A stretch of 64,000 bases of DNA from Campanula takesimana. Taxonomy: Eukaryota; Streptophyta; Magnoliopsida; Asterales; Campanulaceae. The DNA lies in the NCBI GenBank assembly GCA_026119855.1, contig JAOWBW010000144.1, positions 1,199,350 through 1,263,349 on the forward strand, read 5' to 3'. The notes under the pieces were generated by a model, which saw only the letters and a program-made list of their open reading frames with translations, searched no databases and was not told the origin of the DNA. The position numbers and the translations under genes are program-made. Shown in pieces: positions 35,432 to 46,301 of this stretch. Numbering within the stretch: the stretch's first letter is position 1; each line of letters starts with the position of its first letter.

Positions 35432-37322
35432 TTCTAAAGGATATTACTTTTACAACCGAGAGGACAACAAAGTGTTTGTTGCCCGAACTGGTGTCTTTCT
35501 AGAGAAACAGTTTCTCTCCAAAGAAATCAATGGGAGTAAAATAAATCTTGAAGAAATTCGAGACCCAGAAAACAACACTGAACTAATAGTGGAACAAGAA
35601 CAAGAACCACAAGGAGTTGTGGAACCTTTTCAAAATACACAAGCAACTTGCAGATCTAGTAGGTTACGATCCGAGCCCGAGAGATATGGATTTCTCGTAA
35701 CGGATAGTAATGAGGTGGAAATCATTGAGACTGATGAACCGACAACCTATCAAGAGGCGATGTCTTCTCCTGATTCAGACAAGTGGCTTGGAGCCATGGA
35801 ATCCGAATTGCAATCCATGCAAGACAATCAAGTTTGGAATTTGATTGATGCACCCGAAGGTGTAAAAACCATAGGATGCAAATGGGTCTTCAAGAAGAAG
35901 ATTGACATGGATGGGAAGGTGCATACTTACAAAGCTAGACTTGTAGCGAAAGGTTATAGGCAAGTTCATGGTATTGACTGATGAAACCTTTTCACCCGTA
36001 GCAATGATCAAGTCTATAAGAATTTTGCTTGCCATTGCCGCATATCATGACTATGAAATATGGCAAATGGATGTCAAAACCGCTTTCCTAAATGGAAAAC
36101 TACAAGAGGATGTGTTTATGACACAACCAGAAGGTTTTGAACAGAATTCTAAGGTATGCAAATTGCAGAAATCCATTTATGGATTGAAGCAAGCTTCTAG
36201 GAGTTGGAATCTCCGTTTTGATGAATCGGTCAAAGAGTTCGGTTTCATCAAGAACGAAGATGAGCCTTGTGTATACAAGAAGATTAGTGGGAGCATAGTG
36301 ATATTCCTTATTTTATATGTGGATGACATATTACTCATTGGAAACGACATTCCTACACTTCAGTCCGTAAAGACTTGGTTGGGAAAGTGTTTCGCAATGA
36401 AAGATATGGGTGAAGCCGCATATATACTTGACATTAAGATCTATAGAGATAGATCAAGGAAGCTACTTGGTTTAAGCCAAAGTATATACATTGACAAGGT
36501 CATTAAAAGATTCCGTATGGAAAATTCTAAAAGAGGTACCTTGCTGGTGTTACATGGAGTTTTTCTAAGCAAGACTCAATGTCCTAAGACAAAATATGAG
36601 CGTTAGAAAATGAATGATGTTCCATATGCTTCGGCAATTGGGTCCATCATGTATGCCATGATTTGTACTAGGCCGGATGTATCTTATGCTTTGAGCATGA
36701 CAAGTAGATACCAATCCGACCCCGGAGAGAATCACTGGGTAGCTGTAAAAGCGATTCTTAAGTACTTGAGAAGGACTAAAGACTCGTTTTTGGCCTATGG
36801 AGGAATGGAAGATGATCTCGTTGTAAATGCTTACACGGATGCAAGCTTCCAAACCGACAGAGATGACAGTCGATCGCAATCGGGTTTTGTGTTTATATTA
36901 AATGGTGGAGCTGTAAGCTGGAAGAGTTCCAAGCAGAGTACAACCGGTGATTCTACAACGGAAGCTGAGTATATTGCTGCATCGGATGCTGCAAAGGAAG
37001 CTGTTTGGATTAAGAAGTTCATTACTGAACTTGAAGTGGTTCCTAGTATTGCTAATCCAATAGACCTTTATCGTGATAATAATGGAGCTATTGCTCAAGA
37101 AAAGGAACCGAGGGCACATCAAAAATCCAAACACATACTTAGGCGTTACCATGTCATTTGAGAAATCATTGACAGAGGTGACGTGAATATATGCAAAGTA
37201 CCTACTGATGACAATGTCGCGGACCCGCTAACAAAGGGACTTCCACAAGCTAAACATGAAGGTCATGTTAGGTCCATGGGTATTAGATACATGGGAGATT
37301 GGGCCTTGGGCAAGTGGGAGAT
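35432..37322 (+). pseudogene. Copia-2 reverse transcriptase and RNase H
   Basis: Begins in the integrase C-terminal tail (GYYFYNREDNKVFVAR). The RT has KWLGAMESEL, GCKWVFKKK, QMDVKTAFLNG, SIYGLKQASRSWN and YVDDILLIGND. RNase H has YTDASFQTD, TTEAEYIAASDA and KSKHILRR. Breaks: a two-base loss in the GIDYNETFSP region near 35979, TAG at about 36604 and TGA at 37159. The end (PLTKGLPQAKHEGHVRSMG) is kept, followed by the polypurine tract AAGTGGGAGA (37312-37321). It shows what copia-1 lost at its own 3' end. Confidence 0.9.
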
Positions 37323-38773
37323 TGTTGGTAGTGGTGCCCTAGGCACGTTTAATAAACGTTGTAATTGTTATCATTTATTTCATATCAATAAAGAGATGTT
37401 TTTATTTTTATTGTTGTTCATGTTTACTTATAATAATCTCCGTCCCTAGCACTTGTTAAGCACTAGTATAAAGGCTAAATGATCATGGGACGATCATGTT
37501 AGATTTATGGGTACTTGTTTGGAACAAGGTACTGGACATGACCCGCTGTATGAGATTTATGTTGTGGTCTATGTCGTACATATATCTCATATTAGTTATG
37601 TCATTTGAATCCTTAGACATGAAGTTATTATAGTCTTCCACTTGATGAACATTATGTTTGACATATTCAAACGCTACCTTTAACCGGGTAGTTATAAAGT
37701 GTATGATTGGCATAGTCGGATTCACGTAGGGAAGAATAATAAGCTAAATGGATTTGTCCCTCTTCGGAGAGATCTCAAGCTTAGGCCTCTCGTATGAATG
37801 ATGTTGATGAAAATGTTCAGCCGGACTCAAATGAATTGATTAGATCAATGTCATTTGGATTATCAACATATTCGGAATCGAGAAAGTATTGAACAAAACA
37901 AGTTGACCGTTTGACCATGACTTGTGTTCAATGAGGTCGTGAACAAAGGGATTGTGACATATTCTAAAGGAATGCGAACTTGTATCTAGTTATACTATTT
38001 GGGTAGGTATGACGGTTTGCTAGAACCTAATCATATCTTATGGATTCATGTTTGAACCCATTGCCAACTTAGTATAATCCTAGAGGGTCACACACAATAG
38101 AACGAATTCTAAAAGGACTATATTGGAAAATTAAGGCTCTCTGATCCTGGTGTGCGACCGCACAAACCAGGCTGGGCGGCCGCACAGGTTTTGGGCGACC
38201 GCACACCTGATTTTGGGCGGCCGCACTGTGTGTCGGGACAGACTTCCTGATTTGATTAGGAAAAGGATTTTGGACGGGTTTTGACACAAGTTTCCTATTT
38301 GGAATATGTCTAACTTGTATATAAACAGCCAAATTCGGGCCAAAACAATCCATAGCTTTTGTTCAAGTCTCCAAAGAGTTTGAGAGAGTTTTATTTTGTT
38401 CTAAGACATCCTAGATTGAAGAACAAAATAATACACAAAATAATATTCAATATAGTTCATATTAATTGTGAAAACGTGTTTCACAATTTTGGTCTAGCAA
38501 CCAAGATCAAGTGTTCTTGATATTCGTTCAAGGTGTGGATACCGCTAGAGGGTGAAGCTCATCATCTTCAAAGTTCGTGTTCTTACTTGTTCGTGATTAA
38601 AGCTTCAATTTCTCCACCAAGATCAAAGACCAAATTCAAAGTCATCAAGGGTTAGTTTTCTTGTATTCATAATGCAAATATTTGATTTAATCATATGAAT
38701 GGATCTATGGGATTTGGGTTCATAAAATTTTAAATGCTATTTTCCGCTGCGCATGTTACTCCAAAACCCAACA
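37323..38773 (+). repeat. Copia-2 3' LTR (1451 bp)
   Basis: TGTTGGTAGTGG ... CCAAAACCCAACA. The motif cluster at 38147-38228 uses the core GGGCGGCCGCAC or GCGACCGCAC, not the GGTCCGGNCGGACC of copia-1 at the same site. TATA box at 38318. Confidence 0.92.
38318..38325 (+). promoter_or_regulatory. TATA box, copia-2 3' LTR
   Basis: TATATAAACAGCC, about 90 bp downstream of the GC-rich cluster. Confidence 0.65.
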
Positions 38774-38778
38774 TCAGT

Positions 38779-39157
38779 TGGGTTGGGGAGATGACCGCCA
38801 TCGGTGGGCTTCTTCCCCCACTTACCGGGGTAGTACCTTTCTTCCCGAGAGTTATTTGGATTATCTGTTTGGCACCCTTTATCATGGCATCACTTGGTTT
38901 AACGTGCTTCACGCTGAACTGTTAGGAAAGGACTTTGAGTCCAGCAGTACTTTGAGATATGGGGAGGCTGCTACTGATTCACACAACATTCTGGCTGACC
39001 CTTTCGCAGTTATTTGGATAACTTTTATGCTAGGAGGCATGTTGCTGTTCAGAAGGTTTCGGTCCGCCTCAGTGTTCCTAGACCTCCCAAAAAGAGTAGG
39101 ATTGAGAGCCGTTCGGATGGCCCTTCGAAGGCTAAGAGAAAATTAGATTTTTCCTAG
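38779..39157 (+). pseudogene. Tat-L antisense gene, 3' part
   Basis: Continues the protein after copia-2 with GWGDDRHRWASSPTYRG and YLDYLFGTLYHGITW. A shift near 39000-39015 leads into a basic tail with PRPPKKSRIES and SKAKRK, ending at TAG 39155-39157. The tail could act as a nuclear localisation signal. The 3' end of this gene aligns with the 3' end of antisense ORF A in Tat-R (58677). Confidence 0.65.
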
Positions 39158-39541
39158 TACCCCAAGATTGCAATTAAAAAGACCACTTGTTAGGATTTAA
39201 TATTTTATTGTCTTTTATTGCTCAACATTATCCGTTGTAATGATCAAAATGATTTGAGGATTGAATAAAAATTGCATTTTGTTATGACATGATTGGGTAA
39301 AATTATTGTTTTAGACTGCACCCGAAGGTTGCCTACGTTCCTCTCGTAGAGAGGCTCAGGTCTCCGTAGTTCAAACAAATGAAGACCATTTTTTTGTGTG
39401 TGCACCCTGTTTTTTGCCTAGACCGCCCCTTCGGATTTTCAATCTAGCGGGCTTCTTTTTTGCATGTGCTCTAATTTTTGCCTAGGCCGCCCTTGCGGGT
39501 TTTCAACCTAGCGAGCGTTTTTTTTAATGCTCTTTATTTGC
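39158..39541 (-). other. Tat-L spacer between pol and antisense gene
   Basis: Convergent 3' ends of pol (minus) and the antisense gene (plus) face each other here. It contains a predicted two-stem motif at 39333-39369 and two copies of a block with the core GCCTAG-CCGCCC and TTTTCAA-CTAGCG (about 39417-39530). Tat-R 58283-58676 matches in reverse. Confidence 0.7.
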
Positions 39542-40245
39542 TTAAGCGTAGATTTTCTTGAGCTTGTCGAGGTTGACCTCCTTTGGCAATTGATCACCAT
39601 CCAAGTCTACGAGTCGGACCGCACCGCCGCTTAGTATCCTTTTGACCACGTAAGGACCGATCCATCGAGGTCCCCACTTCCCAAGGGGATTCATGGCATT
39701 GGGAGGATGTTGTCTTAGGACCAAGTCTCCCACTTTGATATTTTGAGGCTTCACCTTTCTGTTGAAATCCCTTGCCATTCTTTGTTGATAGTCCCTTGTG
39801 CGTTCAAACGCTCTTAACCTCGTTTCGTTGAGTAGGGGTAATTGCTCGTATCGATTTTGCATCCAATCAACCTCGTTGACTTGGTTCTCGAGTAAGACCC
39901 ATAGAGAAGGAACCTCGACTTCGACTGGGACTACGGCTTCAGAACCATAAACTAATGAGTACGGAGTTTCTCTCGTTGCTGACCGTATTGACGTGAGGTA
40001 GCCTCACAATGCTAGTGGTAATTTCTCGGGCCAATCCCTTCCTGTTGAAGCCATTTTCCGTATGATGACCTCGATTGTCGTATTTACTGCTTCGGCCGCT
40101 CCATTAGCTTGGGGGCGGTACGGGGATGACTTATGTTTGGAAATCTTGTAGTTAACCAAAAGTGCATCCATTTCTTTCTCAAAGTGAGAACCATTGTCGG
40201 AGATGATCTCACAAGAAATACCTTATCGGCCACTTTCTTGGCGTT
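39542..40245 (-). pseudogene. Tat-L integrase, C-terminal half
   Basis: On the minus strand, the last 107 codons (39862 down to 39542) read the GPY/F-type end: RMARDFNRKVKPQNIKVGD, GKWGPRWIGPYVVKRIL and VNLDKLKKIYA. Upstream the core with ISDNGSHFEKEMDAL and PQANG is present but interrupted, including a stop near 40005. The N-terminal zinc domain and first catalytic Asp are missing because the region is fused to gag at about 40245. Confidence 0.85.
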
Positions 40246-40515
40246 GAGAGTAGAGATTTGTTCTTGGAGCATTTGGACCATAGCTGAAAGTTGCTCAAGG
40301 GTCATGGTGTTGTTGCTGTTGGAGTCACCGGCTATTGATGATTTCGGAGTTGCTGGAGTGATCAATTCACGGACTAACCGGTTCGCTGAATCCCGATAGA
40401 TGCGGTAACTACCAATTGAACCTAAATTGCAGAAGAGGCCCTTGTCAATCTTGAGTAACACTTTCGGTCCATGAAGAGGTTTGGAACACACAGTGGGAAC
40501 ACGACTCAAAACCAC
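40246..40515 (-). pseudogene. Tat-L gag, N-terminal part
   Basis: Minus-strand frame VLSRVPTVCSKPLHGPKVLL ... SLGSIGSYRIYRDSANRLVREL-type sequence, matching Tat-R 42700-42950. It ends in a coiled-coil-like MTLEQLSAMVQMLQEQIS. At LNAKKVA it joins integrase, where a similar NTKKVAE occurs in Tat-R, out of frame with integrase. The product would be a short gag fragment at most. Confidence 0.8.
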
Positions 40516-41242
40516 ATAAAGAAAAGACTTTTTTTTATAAGTCGGAGGGACGGGATCCCTTTTGAGTTTCTAAGAAAATAATGGAATCGTGACACTAGTA
40601 TATAGACCTTCTCGTGGTCCCATATACTCATCGGATTCCATCACGCTTGTGAATCCTACATATGTCTGGATTAAACTAAATTAATGTAGTAAAGCATACA
40701 TGCGGGGACGGATTTTTTATTTTCGTCAATAATAACCACTTGGGGATGGCTTTTTATTTCATCCCAGATAACCACTTGGCATGTATGTTTTGAAGACATT
40801 AGTTTAGGGAAATCTCGGCACATGAAAACCGACTTAGTCACGGAGTGTTAGACCTTAACTAGAATTGTGTTGGCTTGTGCTCGGCTAATGAGAGGCTTAG
40901 GGTCACCCCCGGCATATAGTCATGAACTACGCCACGGGCTGAGGTTAGCCGCTTCGAAAGAGTCAAGGTCGGGTGGAGCTTGAAACTTCCTAAGACGGGC
41001 CTCGACGGGTTTGGGGTTATAAACTTGTGCGACTCAATAGTGAGCAATTTATAAGAATATGTGCATGTAGTGTGAGGTCCAAAATGTGGCAAAAAAAATT
41101 TTTACTTTTTCTTTTGGAAAGAAAAGCAAATAAGCACATAAATTACAACTCTCGAATCACCCGTGTGACCGATTAAACAAAACACGAAAGTAAAACAGTC
41201 CAAAGGTCCAAATTAGGCCTTGATGCAGGCAACTGTGCCCAC
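40516..41242 (-). other. Tat-L leader, partial
   Basis: Non-coding. Its far end (41221-41242) is the reverse complement of Tat-R 42627-42648 (GTGGGCACAGTTGCCTGCAT). Tat-R lacks about 600 bp of the leader that is kept here. The sequence stops at CCCAC, exactly where the Tat-R LTR begins; no primer site or 5' LTR of Tat-L is seen. Confidence 0.75.
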
Positions 41243-42214
41243 AGTAGACACCCCGCCTTGGACCGCTCACCCTGATTGCACATTTGGTTTTGTGTCTCTC
41301 CCTATTTTAAGTGTTTCTCGTTAGTTTCTGTTACTTCCATTAAGTTCCTGACTGACTTCGTTAAGTCCAGGGACCAAACTGAATAATAGTGCTGACTTTC
41401 TAGTCTATTCTGTCATTTTTGCCATCTCCAAGGCGCGCGCTTCCATCCTTTGGGGCCAGAGGTGCGCGCATCCCGTCACCAAGGCAGGAGGCGCGCACAC
41501 TTGCGCGTCAGTTACAGATTTCTGTCCAAGAATCCCTCCATTGCTCCTTTTAACAGGATTTGCCCGGGAAACTGATGTTGTTGACTTGGTTTTGGCACCA
41601 AAATTTCACCTTCTTCACCTATATAAACACCTCTAATTCACCTTTGAATGGAGGAAGATTTTTGATCACTAACAAAACTATACACAAAATATACTTGCAA
41701 GGCATTTCTCAAGAGTCACTCTTTGAAGTTCTTGGAAGCATAGGTAAAGACTATTCTTTCCTCTCATCTCTTCTACTTCATCTCTCCTCTCTTTCTTTTA
41801 TTTTTAATCCAAGTGCAATCACCCAAACATTTTGAGACATGATACCAAACGCTACTTCACTTCATTGAAGCTAGTCAAGGAGTTATCTCCCTACATTCCA
41901 AAACACCTTTCAAAACCCCCTTTTTTCAACAAAGAATAAGAAGAACATTTTATCATTCATGTAGATTTTGATCAAGCAAGACCAACTTTAGTTGGGCGAG
42001 ATGGGTGTTTAAGTACTTCCCATCTCGTAACCTAACCCCCGAACCTCATAAACAAGAATCTCTGTTTTCGTAATCAAACATAGGCTATAAACATTAGGTT
42101 TTTCTTATGTTCCTCTAAAACATAGGTGGCGACTCTACAAGTCAAAACATAAATAGACATCCTAGGAAAATCCACCGCTCTAGACAAGTAGTGGGCTCTC
42201 CCGGGGTATCTACA
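41243..42214 (+). repeat. Tat-R 5' LTR (972 bp)
   Basis: Begins AGTAGACACCCCG; the 3' LTR has TGTAGACACC, so the terminal T has mutated. Ends CCGGGGTATCTACA. The GCGCG-rich cluster at 41429-41510 has three units. TATA box at 41620. Confidence 0.92.
41620..41627 (+). promoter_or_regulatory. TATA box, Tat-R 5' LTR
   Basis: CTATATAAACACC, about 110 bp downstream of the GC-rich cluster; also present in the 3' LTR and, reversed, in Tat-L. Confidence 0.7.
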
Positions 42215-42690
42215 GTGGCGACTCCGTTGGGGACTGTTTGAGGGTTAAACTTGCGTTCTTGATCAAAGTCTACATTTTTTAGGCATTCTGGTTCCTGCTG
42301 GGGGAAGCGTGCGCCTCTGGCCTTCTTGGCCTAAGGCGCGCGCGGCCCACATCAAGGACCAGAGTCGCCCGCTTCCTGATGTTCTTTATGTTCTTCTTCT
42401 CTTTTCTACACTAATCATTTCTGTAGGGGTTACAATATACATTCAGGACCAGGGCAATCCCCTGAGTCCAAAGTCTGACAGTCTGACAGGTTTGCCCAGA
42501 AGCGAGCGCCTCCCATAGACATTGCGCCTAGCGCGCGCTTCCCACAACACAGGCCAGAGGCACGCGCTTCTGGGTGGTTTTCCAGAACAGGGTCAGTTTC
42601 AGAGCAGAGCAGAGTGATTGGGGTGTGGGCACAGTTGCCTGCATCATGGACTGTCCCTCCGACTTATTAAAAAAAAAAAAAAAAAAAGTC
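42215..42690 (+). other. Tat-R primer binding site and leader
   Basis: TGGCGACTCCGTTGGGGA at 42216-42233 follows the LTR and starts with TGG, the complement of a tRNA CCA end. I recall a tRNA-Arg primer for Ogre-type elements. The leader carries several GC-rich motifs (about 42308-42345 and 42500-42570) and an A run at 42670-42687. Confidence 0.8.
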
Positions 42691-44076
42691 TTTTCTTATG
42701 TGGTTTTGAGTCGTGTGCCCAATGTGTGCTCTAAGCCTCTTCATGGACCGAAAGTGTTACTCAAGACTGACAAGGGCCTCTTCTGCAATATAGGTTCAAT
42801 TGGTACTTACAAAGTCTACCGGGATTCAGCGAATATGTTAGTCCGTGAAGTGATTACTCCAACAGCTCCGACAGCAACCATGACCGGCAGTAGCAACACC
42901 ATGTCTCTCGAACAACTCTCATCTATGGTTTAAGTGCTCCAAGATCAAGTCTCCACCCTTAATAAGGAGGCCCAAAATAAGGATGATCTTTGGCAATCCC
43001 ACCTCGACAATCAAAGGGAGGCCCACGAGGCTGAGATGGAGCTAATGAAAGAGAAGCTCACCAAGCTTTCGAGTGGTAAAGACAAAGAGAACAACGAGGA
43101 GTCCGAGTGGACTAAGGGTCTATTTCAAAGCCCTTATGTTACTGCCCGTACCAAGAAAGTGGGGGAACCAAGCACCGAGAACAACGAGCACAAGATGGTT
43201 GATTCAATTATGGAATACATAGATCAACGCTTCAATGGCCTCAACGTGGGGAAAAATCCCGACACGAGCCTTTATCAGTCCTCTATTCTCATGAGCACAA
43301 TGGCCGCTCTCCCCGAAAAGTTCAAAATGCCCGACATCAGCAAGTTCAAGGGCAACTCTTGTCCCATGGCACACATCGAGACTTACATTTGGGCTATGGT
43401 ACCGAAGAAGGTCTCTCCCAAGGTTATGGCACAATGCTTCCCCCTTACTCTCGAGGGGGCGGCAAAGGATTGGTATGCTACTCTCCCGCTCACAATCCAT
43501 CTTGATTGGGATGCCGCCATGCTTGCTTTCAAGAGTCAATACCAAGGCAACACCACCCACTGGCCAACCAAGAAAGAGCTTGAAAACACCACTCAAAGGG
43601 ACAACGAGTCCTTTATTGACTTCACTAGAAGGTGGAATGACAAGCTTGCTGAAATTGTCAAGAGGCCCAACACTAAGGAGCAAATGGACATCTTTCTTAA
43701 GTGTCTAAAGATTGATCTCCTCACCCACCTAAGTGGGGCTTGCTATACCGATTTATCTCAAATGTATGAGGCGGGGATCCGAATAGATGAGTTGCTTAGG
43801 GAAATCAAGAAAAGTACTCCTACCCTCCGTTACAAGGCCACCTCTTGATCCCCAAAAGAGGCTTCAGTTAATGCCGTTACTACCGACAAGGGGAATTACA
43901 AAAGGGTTCCTCCACCACAAGGCAAGAAGTTTCAAGATGATCGTGTCTATACTCCTCTCCATGGCATGACTATCACCGAGGCCTTTTAAGCTCTCAAAGC
44001 CAAAGGGCAAGTTACTCCTCTCCAAGGGTACAAACCCAAGGCATTGCGTCCCAACCATGCTCACTACAAGCATTGT
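42691..44076 (+). pseudogene. Tat-R gag, up to the Tekay insertion
   Basis: Frame 42574-44076 is unshifted but has stops at 42931, 43846 and 43987. The N-terminal segment matches Tat-L gag. A coiled-coil-like Glu/Lys-rich stretch follows (42950-43090). The capsid region (43320-43760) has KFKMPDISKFKG, FPLTLEGAAKDWYATLP and ESFIDFTRRWNDKL, typical of the retrotransposon gag family. The frame continues into the zinc-knuckle-like CDYHHNSGHTTEEC at 52928 once Tekay is removed. The true start codon is uncertain. Confidence 0.85.
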
Positions 44077-46181
44077 TGTCACGACCCAAAATATAGGCTC
44101 TATTTTATTAGTAATTAAATGATTTTTATTTAATTATTTGCTTATTTATTTATTTAAGTTATTATTTATTTAAATAATTATGTGTGCAATTTATGTGTTA
44201 TAATTATTTATGCCTAGCTTTGTATTCGAGTTATTTGGGCTAGTGTGGAAGTGTTGGGTCTTAATTGTTAGTAGGGAGTGTAGTGCTTGTGGGTAGTGTA
44301 GTGGAGGGGGCCTAAGTGCAAGTTTTTGAATAATTCCCTTATTTCCCCCTACTCCCCTCACCTTCTCCCTCACCCTCCCCATTCTTCTCCTCCCAGCATC
44401 TCTCTCTCCAAGGTAGAAAAGGGTAAGTTTTCTTTCATTCCTTCTCTCTTCATTTACTCCTTCTTCCTCTCATCTTCTCTCATTTCTTCAAACGTAAACC
44501 TTGTTTAGATCGTCGATAGGATCGCGTAGAGCCAAAAAGAATCGAAATCCATCAACTTTGAGAATTTGCAGGTAAGTTACTTTTCCCCCATTTTGATGCT
44601 AAAATGTTCATATCATGTTCATGTGATGTTTGATGTGTTATTTTTGGAGTTTGATTGAGTTTTGAATTTATTTTGAATTTATTTGAGTTCTTGGGAAGAA
44701 ATGGTGATTTTGAAATGTTGGGTATGATTCTTGGTTTTGGGTTGTTAGATGTTGTTGTTTAGGTTCCCTAGATGTTTAGATGTAGTTTTGGTACCTTGGA
44801 AACTAGTTTTAAAGCTTTGATTTTGAGCATTTATGGAAGGTTTGTGTTTTGGCTCGAAAATGGTGAACCCAGCTGAGATTTCTTCCCTGTCCGTAGACCA
44901 GGCGCCCGCCTGACCCTTCCCAGGCGCCCGCCTACATGTCATTTCTGATGACCAAACTTACTGGACATTCAAGCGCCCGCCTGCCCCCTTTCTAGGCGCC
45001 CACCCGCCCCTGTTCCAGGAATTTGGCCCTTTTGCTTGGTTTAAGACTTAAGGCTTAACTAGTTTAGGTTTAATCCTTCTAATTAACTTAAGATAACACC
45101 GTGGAACACTTTATTGTGTGGATTTGATTCCTTTGTGAATAAATATGATGTGAAATGCATTTAAGTACCGTTTTGGTAATGTAGTTCATCTTTGATGTGT
45201 TGTTTGCCTTGGTTGACCTTTGTGGTAACTTAATTTGATTGGTTCCCTACTTTGGAACCTTAAGTTGTTCATTCATGCTAAATTATTATTACTTAGCATT
45301 TATTTGAAAGTCCAGCTGGTATTTTGTGTGTGTTTGGGCGATGGGAAAGATTATAATGGCAAAGCCAAGTCCATTATAATGTTGACCATTGTTTTGCCCC
45401 CTTCTTTACCCCTTCTCCAGATTGGCCTTGGAAAGGATAAGTCAGCGTTCCTTTGTGAATGTATCTGGCTAGCGGGCGTGACTTTGTGTCATGGTCCTTG
45501 TCCCTTGTGACACTTTTATGTTATTGGTTCCGGTACCGAGGTTTTCTCTTCGGCTTTCATGCTATTATGAAGATGATGATTGGTTGATTATTGAAGCTGC
45601 GCAGCGATCCTTTATTTGGATGTTCCGGTTTGGAAAACCTTGGCTATATCCTTTGTTTTGTGTTTATTTCCGCTGCTATCTGATACATGCTAATTGCTAT
45701 GTGCTATGTGATAATTATTAATGTTTATTGCTTATTGCATCATAGCATGTCATGTAGTTGCATTAGTAACTTATTGAGATTTATCTCACCCCCTTTCCTT
45801 TTATCTTTGTTTTTCCTTAACCCCCCCCAGGTGCTAAGGATTAGTCTCGCTGATCACGAGAAAGAGGACGTCGAGTGTGGATCCGTTCTTTTGGGGAAAG
45901 TTGTATAGGTTGGTTTACATTATATCAATGTGTAACCTTTTGGGGATATTTGTACCAAACATTGACGTCATTAGGATTTTGTATATTTGTATTTTGTTGG
46001 GCATAAACTTGTGGAAGTTTATGATAGTTGTATTTGGTTTTATTAAACTTGGTTTTGTAAACTTTGGATCATTACCTTTTGGTATCAAATGAAATTTTTA
46101 ACTTCAGTATTTCTGAGTTTTGGTTTTAGAGTCGACGTCCAGATCGCGGTCCCGGGGCCCGCGGGGTCCGGGGTCGCGACA
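44077..46181 (+). repeat. Tekay 5' LTR (2105 bp)
   Basis: TGTCACGACCC ... GGGGTCGCGACA, an 11-bp nearly perfect inverted end. AGGCGCCCGCC motifs at 44891-45010. GCAGGTAAGTTA at 44568 resembles a splice donor. GAGATTTATCTCACC plus pyrimidines and eight C before AGG (about 45776-45831) resembles an acceptor. Short ORFs inside are not conserved genes. Confidence 0.95.
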
Positions 46182-46301
46182 GTTGGTATCAGAGCTATGG
46201 CATTAGCTCTAAGTATAAGTCTAGGTGGATTAGTATGACCTAGGTGGGTAGTAGTGTGCGGAGTGATTAACGGTTGATGTTTTATGCAGGTACTTGTTAC
46301 A
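46182..46301 (+). other. Tekay primer binding site and short leader
   Basis: TGGTATCAGAGC at 46184-46195 complements initiator tRNA-Met. TTTTATGCAGGTAC just before the gag ATG also resembles a splice acceptor (AG at 46288-46289). Confidence 0.85.

Larger units (their letters stand above)
35036..38773 (+). mobile_element. Copia-2: deletion derivative of the copia-1 family
   Basis: Flanked by the perfect duplication TCAGT (35031-35035, 38774-38778). It holds the first ~396 bp of a 5' LTR, then directly the integrase end, RT and RNase H, a polypurine tract and a full 3' LTR. Primer site, gag, protease and most of integrase are lost. Its RT is close to that of copia-1. Confidence 0.92.
31576..41242 (-). 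mobile_element. Tat-L: Tat/Ogre-type gypsy element, minus strand, internally deleted
   Basis: In plus-strand order: 3' LTR (31576-32552), 3' tandem repeats, antisense gene split by copia-2, conserved spacer, integrase end, gag start, leader. All parts match Tat-R in reverse orientation. Gag is joined directly to integrase, so protease, RT and both RNase H domains are missing. The 5' LTR and primer site are absent before 41243, where Tat-R begins, and probably lie past the Tat-R 3' end. Confidence 0.85.

Noticed and set aside
34016..39157. The plus-strand mobile-domain-like gene as an ordinary host gene
   Set aside because: It lies inside Tat-L between the 3' LTR and pol, and its flanks match the same interval of Tat-R.
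45235..45908. Several short hydrophobic frames in the Tekay LTRs, present in both copies
   Set aside because: They recur only because the LTRs are copies; they overlap regulatory sequence and match no family.
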